Shown here: positions 28,238 through 36,880 of the stretch, piece after piece
How positions within the stretch are numbered: position 1 is the stretch's first letter
How the letters are laid out: every line of letters starts with the position of its first letter
NCBI GenBank assembly: GCA_964352715.1
Contig: CAYGSU010000006.1
Location: forward strand, 19,192-83,191
Direction of reading: 5' to 3'
From: JAVKBW01 sp964352715
Lineage (GTDB): Bacteria > Pseudomonadota > Alphaproteobacteria > UBA8366 > Aestuariispiraceae
DNA length: 64,000 nt
Position numbers and translations under genes: made by a program
The notes under the pieces: generated by a model
The model's input: the letters and a program-made list of their open reading frames with translations, nothing else
What the model was told of the DNA's origin: nothing
Databases searched by the model: none

Positions 28238-28525
28238 TCAATCGCCTGAAAAATCACCCGGAACAATTTCTCCGTTTTCCAGCCTTGGCGGCGAATAGCC
28301 CGACTCACGTTCCGTTCGATCCAGAAAATTCGTCCCGATCAGGCTCGCCGCCATCAACAGAACGCCACTGGCGATCAGAATGACCCAGGGCCACTCCTGC
28401 CAGTGCGGAATCGGTTGGCCCTGTTCCTCGGCCTTCCTTCGTTTGTACGTCGCCCAGTTATAAGCGAAGTAGACAATCAGGGGCGCCAGAAGCGGCAGGC
28501 CTATCGTTATCAGTTTTCGTATCAT
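28238..28525 (-). CDS. DUF6111-type small membrane protein
   Basis: 95 aa with two transmembrane helices (LITIGLPLLAPLIVYFAYNW at about 5-24 and VILIASGVLLMAASLIG at about 48-64) separated by a basic loop, and an acidic C-terminal tail. Function unknown. Its ATG overlaps the NUDIX stop codon by four bases and cca starts seven bases after its stop, so it is translated within this operon. Such a gene is regularly found before cca in alphaproteobacteria. Confidence 0.8.
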   Translation of the reverse strand: MIRKLITIGLPLLAPLIVYFAYNWATYKRRKAEEQGQPIPHWQEWPWVILIASGVLLMAASLIGTNFLDRTERESGYSPPRLENGEIVPGDFSGD

Positions 28526-29172
28526 GGATTCTTTCCGGCGCTTGTGGCCATGTCAGGCATCAAACGCGCCGCCAGATTGACGAGCATACCCGCAGTTGCA
28601 CCCCATATATAATAATCGCCAAACGGCATTGCATAAAAAAACCGTGTCTGGCCCGAAACCTGCCGCGAATCCTTCTGTCTGTTTCCAGGATCGAGAAGGT
28701 AATCCAGCGGAACTTCAAACACTTCCTCGACCTCGGACGGATCAGGCGAAACCGGGAACGGAGGTTCAATCAACCCGACAACAGGGGTAATGTCGAATCC
28801 CGTTCTCGTGACATATCGGTCAAGCGTGCCGATAACATCGATATGTTCCTTCGGCGTGCCGACTTCCTCATGGGTCTCCCGCAAGGCAGTGGCGATGGCG
28901 TCGGCATCATTCGGTTCGGCCTTTCCACCGGGAAAACTGATCTGCCCGGCATGCGCCTTCAGATGCGTTGTCCGCCGCGTCAGCAGAACGGTCAGCCCTT
29001 CCGGACGCTCAACCAGCGGCACCAGAACGGCGGCCGGTATCAGCGGCGTGGGTGGGCGCCTGAAGCCCGGATTGAGATCATGATCGCCGCGATTCCCTGT
29101 TGGTGGCACGGACATGCGCGATCGAACGACATGCCGATCCAGGAAAATGCGATATGTTCCGGACATATTCAT
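28522..29172 (-). CDS. CoA pyrophosphatase (NUDIX hydrolase)
   Basis: 216 aa. The Nudix motif is in ISFPGGKAEPND followed by ALRETHEEVG, and the preceding TTHLKAHAGQ segment is the UPF0035 signature of coenzyme A diphosphatases (NudL type). It would hydrolyse CoA or oxidised CoA to 3',5'-ADP and phosphopantetheine. The exact substrate is inferred from the signature. Located 25 bases downstream of DUF1285. Confidence 0.88.
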   Translation of the reverse strand: MNMSGTYRIFLDRHVVRSRMSVPPTGNRGDHDLNPGFRRPPTPLIPAAVLVPLVERPEGLTVLLTRRTTHLKAHAGQISFPGGKAEPNDADAIATALRETHEEVGTPKEHIDVIGTLDRYVTRTGFDITPVVGLIEPPFPVSPDPSEVEEVFEVPLDYLLDPGNRQKDSRQVSGQTRFFYAMPFGDYYIWGATAGMLVNLAARLMPDMATSAGKNP

Positions 29173-29197
29173 CAGGGCCGTCGAAACTCTCGATCTG

Positions 29198-29764
29198 TCA
29201 GGTTGCCGGTATTGTACCCAGCGCGAAACGGTTGCCGGCGCTCTCGACCGTCAGAACGGTTTCGCCGCCGTCGGTCTGCGGTTCAGCCAGATCGACCAGT
29301 TCATAGAACACCGGCCGGGCGATCAGCGCCTCCAGCGTGCCGCGAAATACGATATAGGGCGATGGTTCACCGGTTTCAGGGTTTTCGATGACCCGGATCG
29401 GATGGTCCGAATCGGCCGTTACCCAGTGGTCGAGATTGGTCCGAAACTTCAATACCTGTCCGGCGTCGCCGGTTTCGGCCTTCAATTCGACCGCCACAAA
29501 CGGCGCATCATCAACCGTGATCCGGCCGCGTTCGCCGGGCGTTACCAGCCAGTAGTCGCCGGCGTCATCGCGCTTCAGAACGGTTGCGAAAAGCTGGCAC
29601 AGACGCAGCCGCCGGATCGGGCTTTCCTGATAATACCAGGTGCCATCCCGCCCGATCCGGATATCGAAAACACCCTCGTGTTCCGGCCAGGGAAACCCTT
29701 CCAGCGCTCCGCCGCTTTCGATCAATTTTGCGAGACGGCTTGGATTGGCCTCTTGCCCCGTCAT
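29198..29764 (-). CDS. DUF1285 domain-containing protein
   Basis: 188 aa, soluble and beta-rich. Characteristic segments include FDIRIGRDGTWYYQESPIRR, and LCQLFATVLKRDDAGDYWLV, and VTPGERGRITVDDAPF. Structures of this family exist without a settled function. It opens the minus-strand unit leading to NUDIX, DUF6111 and cca and is divergent from moxR; this pairing of DUF1285 with MoxR/DUF58 genes is frequent in alphaproteobacteria and suggests an envelope-related or stress role. Confidence 0.88.
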   Translation of the reverse strand: MTGQEANPSRLAKLIESGGALEGFPWPEHEGVFDIRIGRDGTWYYQESPIRRLRLCQLFATVLKRDDAGDYWLVTPGERGRITVDDAPFVAVELKAETGDAGQVLKFRTNLDHWVTADSDHPIRVIENPETGEPSPYIVFRGTLEALIARPVFYELVDLAEPQTDGGETVLTVESAGNRFALGTIPAT

Positions 29765-29822
29765 TGATGCACCTTCATCTTTAAGTAGGTGGCATAAACC
29801 ACCCCATGTTTACAATGGCTGC

Positions 29823-29921
29823 GCGACTGTGTCGCAGCGATAGTCGACTATATCAGGCTTCGCCCTATGTAATAGGAGGCAGATTGTCCGGTTACGACTA
29901 TGTTAGTCTTGGTTAGTCTTG
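29823..29921. promoter_or_regulatory. Cluster of inverted repeats between DUF1285 and moxR genes
   Basis: Three dyads share GAC/GTC cores: GCGAC-TGT-GTCGC (29823-29835), ATAGTCGACTAT (29840-29851, a perfect 12-base palindrome) and GACTA-TGT-TAGTC (29896-29908). A tandem repeat GTTAGTCTTG occurs at 29902-29911 and 29912-29921. The spacing (TGT between half-sites) in two of the three suggests one DNA-binding protein recognising repeated half-sites. Candidate operator array for the divergent operons. Confidence 0.5.
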
Positions 29922-29976
29922 TACGACTGCGTGTTCGAAGCGCGAATAATATTCAGATGATGATTGGAGACAGGCT

Positions 29977-31005
29977 TTGACCCCATCGGATACCAGCACC
30001 GGCAGCGCCGTCCCTTCCCCTTCCAGCGAACGCGAAATTGCGGGCGACGCGCAAAAACTGGTGGAAAATCTGGGCGCGGCCCGCGACCAGATCCAGAAGG
30101 TGATCTACGGTCAGCGACAGGTGATCGACGAAACGCTGATCACCCTGCTGTCAGGCGGTCACGCCCTGCTGGTCGGCGTGCCGGGCCTGGGCAAGACGCT
30201 GCTGGTTGAAACCCTTGGCTCGGTCCTCGGTCTCGGCGAAACCCGCATCCAGTTCACGCCCGATCTGATGCCGGCCGACATTCTGGGCTCGGAAGTTCTT
30301 GATCAGGACAAGGAAGGAAGCCGCTCGTTCCGCTTCATCAAGGGGCCTGTCTTCACCCAGCTGCTGATGGCCGACGAAATCAACCGCGCCAGCCCCCGCA
30401 CGCAGGCGGCCCTGCTTCAGGCGATGCAGGAAAACCGCGTTTCGATCGCCGGCGAATACTATGACCTGCCGCAACCGTTCCACGTTCTCGCAACCCAGAA
30501 TCCGATTGAGCAGGAAGGAACCTATCCGCTGCCCGAAGCGCAGTTGGACCGGTTTCTGATGCAGATCGACATTTCCTACCCGGATTCCGGCTCGGAACGG
30601 GAAATCATCCTGAACACGACCGGGCTGACGAAACACAAGGTGCAGGAAACCCTGAGCGCCCGGCAATTGACCGAAGCACAGACCCTGGTGCGCCAGGTCC
30701 CTGTCGGCGAAAGCGTAATCGACGCTATTCTTGCCGTTGTCCGCAATGGCCGCCCGGAGACGAGCAACCTTGATGTCGTGCGAGATTACGTCGCCTGGGG
30801 TCCCGGCCCACGCGCCAGCCAGGCGCTGATGCTGGCAACCCGCGCCCGTGCCCTGCTGACCGGTCGCTACGCGCCGTCGGTGGAGGATGTGATCGCGCTG
30901 GCCAAACCGGTGCTTCGGCACCGTATGGCGCTTGGATTTGCGGCGCGGGCGGAAGGGCTGACAATCGATCAGGTCATCTCGTCGCTGACGGATCCTCTGG
31001 GCTGA
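29977..31005 (+). CDS. MoxR-family AAA+ ATPase
   Basis: 342 aa. Walker A is GVPGLGKTLL at about 67-76, Walker B LLMADEINRA at about 129-138, with sensor 1 VLATQNPIEQEGTYPLPEAQLDR. MoxR ATPases act as chaperones that assemble or activate partner proteins containing VWA domains, here the DUF58 and BatA-like proteins encoded next. The start is a TTG with TTGGAGACAGG upstream; no ATG or GTG fits the family N-terminus better. The divergent upstream region holds an inverted-repeat cluster. Confidence 0.92.
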   Translation: MTPSDTSTGSAVPSPSSEREIAGDAQKLVENLGAARDQIQKVIYGQRQVIDETLITLLSGGHALLVGVPGLGKTLLVETLGSVLGLGETRIQFTPDLMPADILGSEVLDQDKEGSRSFRFIKGPVFTQLLMADEINRASPRTQAALLQAMQENRVSIAGEYYDLPQPFHVLATQNPIEQEGTYPLPEAQLDRFLMQIDISYPDSGSEREIILNTTGLTKHKVQETLSARQLTEAQTLVRQVPVGESVIDAILAVVRNGRPETSNLDVVRDYVAWGPGPRASQALMLATRARALLTGRYAPSVEDVIALAKPVLRHRMALGFAARAEGLTIDQVISSLTDPLG

Positions 31006-31019
31006 GCGAAACAGATAGA

Positions 31020-31943
31020 ATGTCGAAACCGGCCATTTTGCAAAATTCGACAAGCGATGATGCGGTCAGACAGGCGCGCGCGGTCCGCAACCGTGCCGAA
31101 GCGCTGGGCGACCGGCTTCCGGCATTGCTGGTCGAGGCAGAACGCGTGGCGGCGGTTATCGCGCAGGGTACGCACGGACGGCGGCGCATCGGCATGGGCG
31201 AGACCTTCTGGCAGTACCGTCCATACGACAGGCGAGACCAGCTCCAGACAATCGACTGGCGGCGGTCCGCCCGGTCGGATGCCCTGTTTGTGCGGGAAAC
31301 CGAATGGGAAGCGGCCCAGAGCGTTTGGGTCTGGCGGGACGGTTCGCCGTCGATGCAATACCGATCCGACAAATCCCTGTCGACGAAACATGATCGGGCC
31401 GATCTTCTGCTTCTTGCCAATACCGCGCTTCTTCTGCGCGGTGGCGAGCGCGTTGGACTGCTGGGCGGCGCGACACCCGCCGGCATTGGGCGTCTTACCC
31501 TGCGGCGGCTTGCTTCCGAACTTCTGCTGTCTGAAGGATCGGGCCGCGATCTGCCGGACCCGGTCGATCTGCCGCGCCATTCACAGGTCATCCTGTTCGG
31601 CGATTTTCTGACCGATACCGAAGCCGTCCGGCAGCAGATTGCCGCCTATGCCGATCGCAGGATAAAAGGCGTGATTTGCCAGATTCTCGATCCGGCGGAA
31701 GAAACACTGCCGTTCAAGGGTCGGGTCCGGTTTTCCGGTATGGAAGATGAGGGAGAAACCCTGCTGAGCCGGGTCGAGGCCCTTCGCCACACATACAGCA
31801 TGCGTCTTGACGCCCTGCGCGACAGCCTGCGCGACATCGCGCGGCATACCGGTTGGTTGTACATGATGCACCGGACAGACCATTCACCCGAAGCGATGCT
31901 GATGGCGATGTACCAGGCCCTGTCGCGGGCGCCGGGCCGCTGA
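31020..31943 (+). CDS. DUF58 domain-containing protein
   Basis: 307 aa. The DUF58 core is seen at RRIGMGETFWQYRPYDRRD, then TIDWRRSARSDALFVRETEWE, the usual partner of MoxR. The C-terminal half has a VWA-like pattern (VILFGDFLTDTEAVRQQI). Together with MoxR it forms a metal-dependent adhesion-type system whose substrate is unknown. 14 bases after moxR; its TGA overlaps the ATG of the next gene (TGATG). Confidence 0.9.
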   Translation: MSKPAILQNSTSDDAVRQARAVRNRAEALGDRLPALLVEAERVAAVIAQGTHGRRRIGMGETFWQYRPYDRRDQLQTIDWRRSARSDALFVRETEWEAAQSVWVWRDGSPSMQYRSDKSLSTKHDRADLLLLANTALLLRGGERVGLLGGATPAGIGRLTLRRLASELLLSEGSGRDLPDPVDLPRHSQVILFGDFLTDTEAVRQQIAAYADRRIKGVICQILDPAEETLPFKGRVRFSGMEDEGETLLSRVEALRHTYSMRLDALRDSLRDIARHTGWLYMMHRTDHSPEAMLMAMYQALSRAPGR

Positions 31944-34693
31944 TGGGAACACTTCTGCAATCCCTCACTTTCGTCTATCCGTGGCTGCTGATCGCTCTGG
32001 CGACACTACCGGTTCTCTGGTGGCTGCTCCGCGTTCTGCCACCGTCGCCGAAACTCATCGCCTTTCCGGCGATACGCCTGCTGTTCGGTCTGGAAACAGA
32101 CCAGCGGACACCTGACAAGGCTCCGTGGTGGCTGGTTCTGTTGCGACTATTGACGGCCGCCCTGATTATCTTCGCCCTCTCACAACCGGTGTTGAACCCG
32201 CGCGCGACGGTAACGGGTACCGGGCCGCTGATTCTCGTGATCGACGATGGTTGGTCGGCGGCGGCGGACTGGCGGTCTCGCATGGAAACCCTGACCGAAC
32301 TTCTGCAGGATGCCCGGCGCAGTGACCGGCCGGTGCGGCTGCTGACAACCGCACACGGCGATGACGGCGCACCGCCCCCCGACAGAGGCACCCTGAGGCC
32401 GGAAGACGCGCGCGCCATCATCGACGGGTTGCAGCCGAAGCCCTGGCCGGCGAACCGGGTGGCAGCGATGGAAATTGCCCGAACCTGGGAATTCGATGGC
32501 GCAGCATCGACCTTCTGGGCAAGCGACGGACTGGACAGCGAGGGTGCGGCAGAGCTTGCCGAACTGTTGCAGCGGCTCGGCTCGCTGACCGTGTTTGAGC
32601 CGAACCTCGTCCAGCGCCCTGTTGTGGTGGAGCCGCCCGCTCCCGGCTCTCTTGGTTTCGAATTCACGCTGAAACGGCTTAGCACCGACATCGACGAACG
32701 TGTCGACCTTCTGGCGATCGGGTCAGACGGGCGAACGGTCGGCCGCAGTGCCGGGCTGTTTTCCGATGGCGAAACGGAAGCCACCGTCGGCTTCAATCTG
32801 CCGATCGAACTGCGGAATGATATCAGCCAGGTGCGGCTGGAACGCCGGGAAGGCGCCGCCGGCGTTGCGCTGCTCGACACGCGATGGGCGCGCCGACCTA
32901 TCGGGCTTGTCGCGGCCAACGAACTGGATGCCGGCCTGTCTTTGCTGTCGGAATCCTTTTACATCCGCCGTGCCCTTGAACCCTTCGGATCCTTCAGTCA
33001 GGGACCGGTCGATATTCTCATGAAGGCCGGCCAGTCCATCATCCTGGTGCCTGACAGCGCTGTCCTGAGCGACGCAGAAATTGGCGAGTTGCGGGAATGG
33101 ACGGCGCAGGGTGGCATTCTGGTTCGCTTTGCCGGCACCAGTCTGGCGCAGGCTGACGATCCACCGCTGGTTCCGGTCGGTTTACGAAAGGGCGGCCGGG
33201 CGCTGGGCGGCGCGATGCTGTGGACGAAGCCGCTTGGTCTTGCCGACAGGTTTCCCGAGGAAAGCCCGTTCGCCGGGCTGCCAGTGCCGGATGATGTGGT
33301 GATCAAACAGCAGGTTCTGGCCGAGCCGGGACCGGATCTGGACAGCAAGACCTGGGCGCGTCTTTCCGACGGCACGCCGCTGATTACAGCGGAATCGCGC
33401 GGCAGCGGATGGCTGGTGCTGTTCCACACCACGGCCAATGCGGAATGGTCGAACCTGACTCTTTCGGGTGTTTTCGTCTCGTTGCTCGAGCGGATCGTGC
33501 AACTCGGCCAGGGACAGGCCGCCGCCGACACCCCGACCAAACTGGCGCCCGATACAACGCTCAACGGTTTCGGTCGGCTTGAAGACCCGCCGTCGGCTGC
33601 CATTGCGGCCGACTTCAATGCGCCGGAACCGATTGTTATCGGGCCGCGGCATCCGCCCGGGCTGTATGGCACGTCCGGCGAAAAACGGGCGCTAAATCTG
33701 GGACCGCTTGTCGGGCCGCTGGAGAATCTCGATAGCCTGCCGACCAGCGTGGCGCGTACGCCCTATGGCCTCGCCAAACAGATTGATCTGAAACCGCTCC
33801 TTCTGCTGACGGCTCTGATCCTGCTGATCGTCGATGGTGCGATAACCCTCGTGCTGCGCGGCTTCACGCCTCGCCTCGGAAAACAGTCTGCTGCCGCCGC
33901 GACAGCGCCTGTTCTGGTGGCAGCTGTGGCATTCGGCCTTTCGATGCTTCCTTCTTCCGGTCAGGCTCAAACGATTAGCGGCGACAACATTTCGCTTGAT
34001 GCCCTGCAAGGCACCGTGCTCGCCTATGTTATTACCGGAAACGAGGAAATTGACCGTACCAGCCATGCCGGACTTGTCGGCCTGGCCTATATCCTCAACC
34101 AGCGTACGGCGGTCGAAGCATCGCAGCCTGTCGGCGTCGACCTGACAAAGGATGAAGTCGCCTTCTTCCCGCTTCTGTACTGGCCGGTCACGGAAACCCA
34201 GCCACCACCAAACGCAGTTGTAGCCGACAAACTCAACCGGTTCATGGCGACAGGCGGGACCATCTTTATCGATACCCGCGAGCAGCCGGTCGGCGGGGCT
34301 TCTGTGCGGATGACCAACAATCTGCGGCGGCTATCGGTACGGCTCGACCTGCCGCCGCTGACCAGCATCCCGCCCGGCCATGTGCTCACCAAATCCTTTT
34401 ATCTGATGCAGGAATTTCCGGGCCGCTGGAACGGTGGCGAAGTCTGGGTTGAACCTGAAGGCGAGGCCACCAATGACGGCGTGTCGCGCATGATTGTCGG
34501 CACCAATGACTGGGCCGCAGCATGGGCGGTCGATGAACTGGGACAGCCGATCTATCCGACCGTACCAGGCGGTGAACGGCAGCGGGAACTCGCATACCGG
34601 TTCGGCGTCAATCTGGTGATGTACACGCTGACCGGCAACTACAAGGCCGATCAGGTTCATGTGCCGGCCATTCTGGAGCGTCTTGGCCAATGA
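31943..34693 (+). CDS. BatA-like N-terminus with C-terminal DUF4159; large membrane protein
   Basis: 916 aa. The N-terminal 85 residues hold two helices and the BatA-like motif (PWLLIALATLPVLWWLLR and LIAFPAIRLLFGL). A VWA/gatase-like middle part follows, then another membrane segment (LLLTALILLIVDGAITLVL, about 625) and an Ala-rich helix at about 650. The last 230 residues form DUF4159 (HAGLVGLAYILNQRTAVEA; VAFFPLLYWPVTETQPPP). DUF4159 resembles class I glutamine amidotransferase-like folds without catalytic residues. Probable inner-membrane component acting with MoxR. Confidence 0.85.
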   Translation: MGTLLQSLTFVYPWLLIALATLPVLWWLLRVLPPSPKLIAFPAIRLLFGLETDQRTPDKAPWWLVLLRLLTAALIIFALSQPVLNPRATVTGTGPLILVIDDGWSAAADWRSRMETLTELLQDARRSDRPVRLLTTAHGDDGAPPPDRGTLRPEDARAIIDGLQPKPWPANRVAAMEIARTWEFDGAASTFWASDGLDSEGAAELAELLQRLGSLTVFEPNLVQRPVVVEPPAPGSLGFEFTLKRLSTDIDERVDLLAIGSDGRTVGRSAGLFSDGETEATVGFNLPIELRNDISQVRLERREGAAGVALLDTRWARRPIGLVAANELDAGLSLLSESFYIRRALEPFGSFSQGPVDILMKAGQSIILVPDSAVLSDAEIGELREWTAQGGILVRFAGTSLAQADDPPLVPVGLRKGGRALGGAMLWTKPLGLADRFPEESPFAGLPVPDDVVIKQQVLAEPGPDLDSKTWARLSDGTPLITAESRGSGWLVLFHTTANAEWSNLTLSGVFVSLLERIVQLGQGQAAADTPTKLAPDTTLNGFGRLEDPPSAAIAADFNAPEPIVIGPRHPPGLYGTSGEKRALNLGPLVGPLENLDSLPTSVARTPYGLAKQIDLKPLLLLTALILLIVDGAITLVLRGFTPRLGKQSAAAATAPVLVAAVAFGLSMLPSSGQAQTISGDNISLDALQGTVLAYVITGNEEIDRTSHAGLVGLAYILNQRTAVEASQPVGVDLTKDEVAFFPLLYWPVTETQPPPNAVVADKLNRFMATGGTIFIDTREQPVGGASVRMTNNLRRLSVRLDLPPLTSIPPGHVLTKSFYLMQEFPGRWNGGEVWVEPEGEATNDGVSRMIVGTNDWAAAWAVDELGQPIYPTVPGGERQRELAYRFGVNLVMYTLTGNYKADQVHVPAILERLGQ

Positions 34694-36765
34694 GTGTGAC
34701 CAACATCGCCTTCGATCCGTTTCTGCCCTGGCTGGTCATCGCCCTGACCGTCGGCGCCGGCTGCGCAATCGTGTTCTGGGGCCTTGCGATGCGGGCCAGA
34801 GGCAGCCTGCTGCGGCTTGCCGGTATTCTGCTTCTCGGACTGGCGCTTGCAAACCCTGCGCTGGTGGAAGAGGAACGCGACCCGCTGAATGATATTGCCC
34901 TTGTCCTCATCGACGAAACGCCGTCGCAGCAACTGGCCGGGCGCAACGAACAGACCCAGCGCGTCGCAACAGAGGTACTGGATGAGCTTGAAAAACTCGG
35001 CAGCAATCTGGAAACCCGGGTTGTGCGGCTGCGTCATGAAGATCTGGCGGATGCTGCAAAAGGTACAACTGTGCTGGGGCCGTTGCAGGACGCGCTGGCT
35101 GATGTGCCGGCGAAAAGGCTGGCCGGTGCAATCGTCATCACCGACGGTCAGATTCATGATGTGCCCGACACCCTGAACAGCAGTGTATTTCCAGCGCCGG
35201 TCCATACCATTCTGGTCGGATCGAGAAGCGAAGGCGACCGCCGTGTCGCAATCCTCGAAAGCCCCAGTTTCGGGCTGGTCGGCGATCTGGTGACGATCAC
35301 CGCCCGCGTCGATGATCCAGACCCGACGGGGCCGGTACAGGTTCGTGTGTCTGTCGATGATGTCGTGATTGACACGGTGACGGTTCAGCCCGGTACCGAT
35401 TTCGATTTCGAAATCCCGCTCGAGCATCGCGGTGCGTCGGTGGTTGAGCTTTCGGTCGCCCCCGGGCCGCAGGAAATGACGCTGGCGAACAACCGGGCCG
35501 TCGTTTCGATAAACGGCGTGCGCGACCGCTTGCGGGTTCTGCTGGTTTCCGGCGAGCCGTATCCCGGCGAACGGACCTGGCGCAACCTGCTGAAATCGGA
35601 TTCGTCTGTCGATCTTGTCCATTTCACCATTCTGCGACCGCCGGAAAAACAGGACGGAACGCCGATTCACGAATTGTCGCTGATCGCCTTTCCGACCCGC
35701 GAGCTGTTTGAAATCAAACTCAGCGAATTCGATCTGGTCGTTTTTGACCGGTTCAAACGCCGGGGCGTTCTTCCCTCGCTCTACCTCAACAACATTGTCG
35801 AGTATGTCGAAGGCGGTGGCGCGTATCTTGAGGCGGTCGGGCCGAGTTTCGCCACACCGTTCAGCCTGTACCGCACGCCACTTGGCAGATTGATGCCCGG
35901 TGAGCCGACCGGCAGCGTTTACCTGCGCCGGTTCCGGCCCGACATCACGGCGGAAGGCGCGCGCCATCCGGTAACGGCGAATCTGCCCGGCGGGCCATTG
36001 CGGCCGGGTCTGGACGACCCACGCTGGGGAAGCTGGTTCAGTCAGGTGGCGGCCAACGCCATTTCGGGCCACACCCTGATGAAAGGTGTCGATGACCTGC
36101 CGCTGCTGATCCTCGATCGGGTCAAGGAAGGCCGTGTGGCGCTTATGCTGAGCGATCATATCTGGCTGTGGGCGCGCGGCTATGATGGCGGCGGGCCGCA
36201 GGCGGAACTTCTGCGCCGTCTGGCGCACTGGCTGATGAAGGAACCCGAGCTGGAGGAAGAAAGTCTTACTGCCGAGCTTGTCGACGGCAATCTGGTCATC
36301 ACCCGCCGGAAGGTTGAGGACGACGGTGTCTCCGTCACGGTTACCGACCCGACCGGCAACGTGACCGAGCTTGAAACCGAGGATCAGGGTGACGGGCGGC
36401 ATACGGTGCGGACACCCGTAACCGTCGCCGGTGTCTATCGGGTCACCGACGGCACCATGACGACACTGGCGGCAATCGGTGAGTTGAACCCGCTGGAATT
36501 TTCCGATGTCACCAGTACCGATCTCACCGCCCGCAGGCTGGCCGATGCAACCGACGCCGGTGTGTTCTGGGCCGAGGACGATTTGCCGACATTCCGGCGG
36601 ATCCGCCCCGGAAGACCGGCATCGGGACCGAACTGGCTGGGCCTGAAAAACAATGAGGCTTTTGTCATCACCGGCATCTCAAGCGTGCCCTTGTTGCCGG
36701 CCCCGCTGCTGCTGGCGGCGCTGTTCTTCCTGCTCGCGGCGACATGGCGCCGGGAAGCTGACTAA
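34690..36765 (+). CDS. VWA/gatase-like membrane protein of the MoxR operon
   Basis: 691 aa. Two N-terminal hydrophobic helices (WLVIALTVGAGCAIVFWGL; LLRLAGILLLGLALANPAL), then a VWA-like segment (DIALVLIDETPSQQLAGRNE) and IgE-like and Rossmann-like segments, GGGAYLEAVGPSFATPFS being a gatase-type fold element, and a C-terminal helix (LPAPLLLAALFFLLAATWR). Its start overlaps the previous stop by four bases. Conserved in the same order in alphaproteobacteria; specific function not known. Confidence 0.82.
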   Translation: MSVTNIAFDPFLPWLVIALTVGAGCAIVFWGLAMRARGSLLRLAGILLLGLALANPALVEEERDPLNDIALVLIDETPSQQLAGRNEQTQRVATEVLDELEKLGSNLETRVVRLRHEDLADAAKGTTVLGPLQDALADVPAKRLAGAIVITDGQIHDVPDTLNSSVFPAPVHTILVGSRSEGDRRVAILESPSFGLVGDLVTITARVDDPDPTGPVQVRVSVDDVVIDTVTVQPGTDFDFEIPLEHRGASVVELSVAPGPQEMTLANNRAVVSINGVRDRLRVLLVSGEPYPGERTWRNLLKSDSSVDLVHFTILRPPEKQDGTPIHELSLIAFPTRELFEIKLSEFDLVVFDRFKRRGVLPSLYLNNIVEYVEGGGAYLEAVGPSFATPFSLYRTPLGRLMPGEPTGSVYLRRFRPDITAEGARHPVTANLPGGPLRPGLDDPRWGSWFSQVAANAISGHTLMKGVDDLPLLILDRVKEGRVALMLSDHIWLWARGYDGGGPQAELLRRLAHWLMKEPELEEESLTAELVDGNLVITRRKVEDDGVSVTVTDPTGNVTELETEDQGDGRHTVRTPVTVAGVYRVTDGTMTTLAAIGELNPLEFSDVTSTDLTARRLADATDAGVFWAEDDLPTFRRIRPGRPASGPNWLGLKNNEAFVITGISSVPLLPAPLLLAALFFLLAATWRREAD

Positions 36766-36783
36766 AACACCGTATTTTCTCGC

Positions 36784-36812
36784 TTGACGTTGCACTGCAA
36801 TAAATTCCTAAT
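36784..36812 (+). promoter_or_regulatory. Predicted promoter of the aminotransferase gene
   Basis: TTGACG (36784-36789), 17-base spacer, CCTAAT (36807-36812). It lies just after the MoxR operon end and 69 bases before the proposed TTG start of the PLP enzyme gene. Confidence 0.45.
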
Positions 36813-36880
36813 CCCCGTCCCTTGGATGACAGGAAAGCGATTTTATCCGTCTGTTCAGACGGTTCGGATCGAGACAGTGC

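Noticed and set aside
34657..36402. A 581-codon minus-strand frame in the MoxR operon
   Set aside because: Antisense to the 691-aa protein gene, with no family resemblance and no ribosome-binding site.
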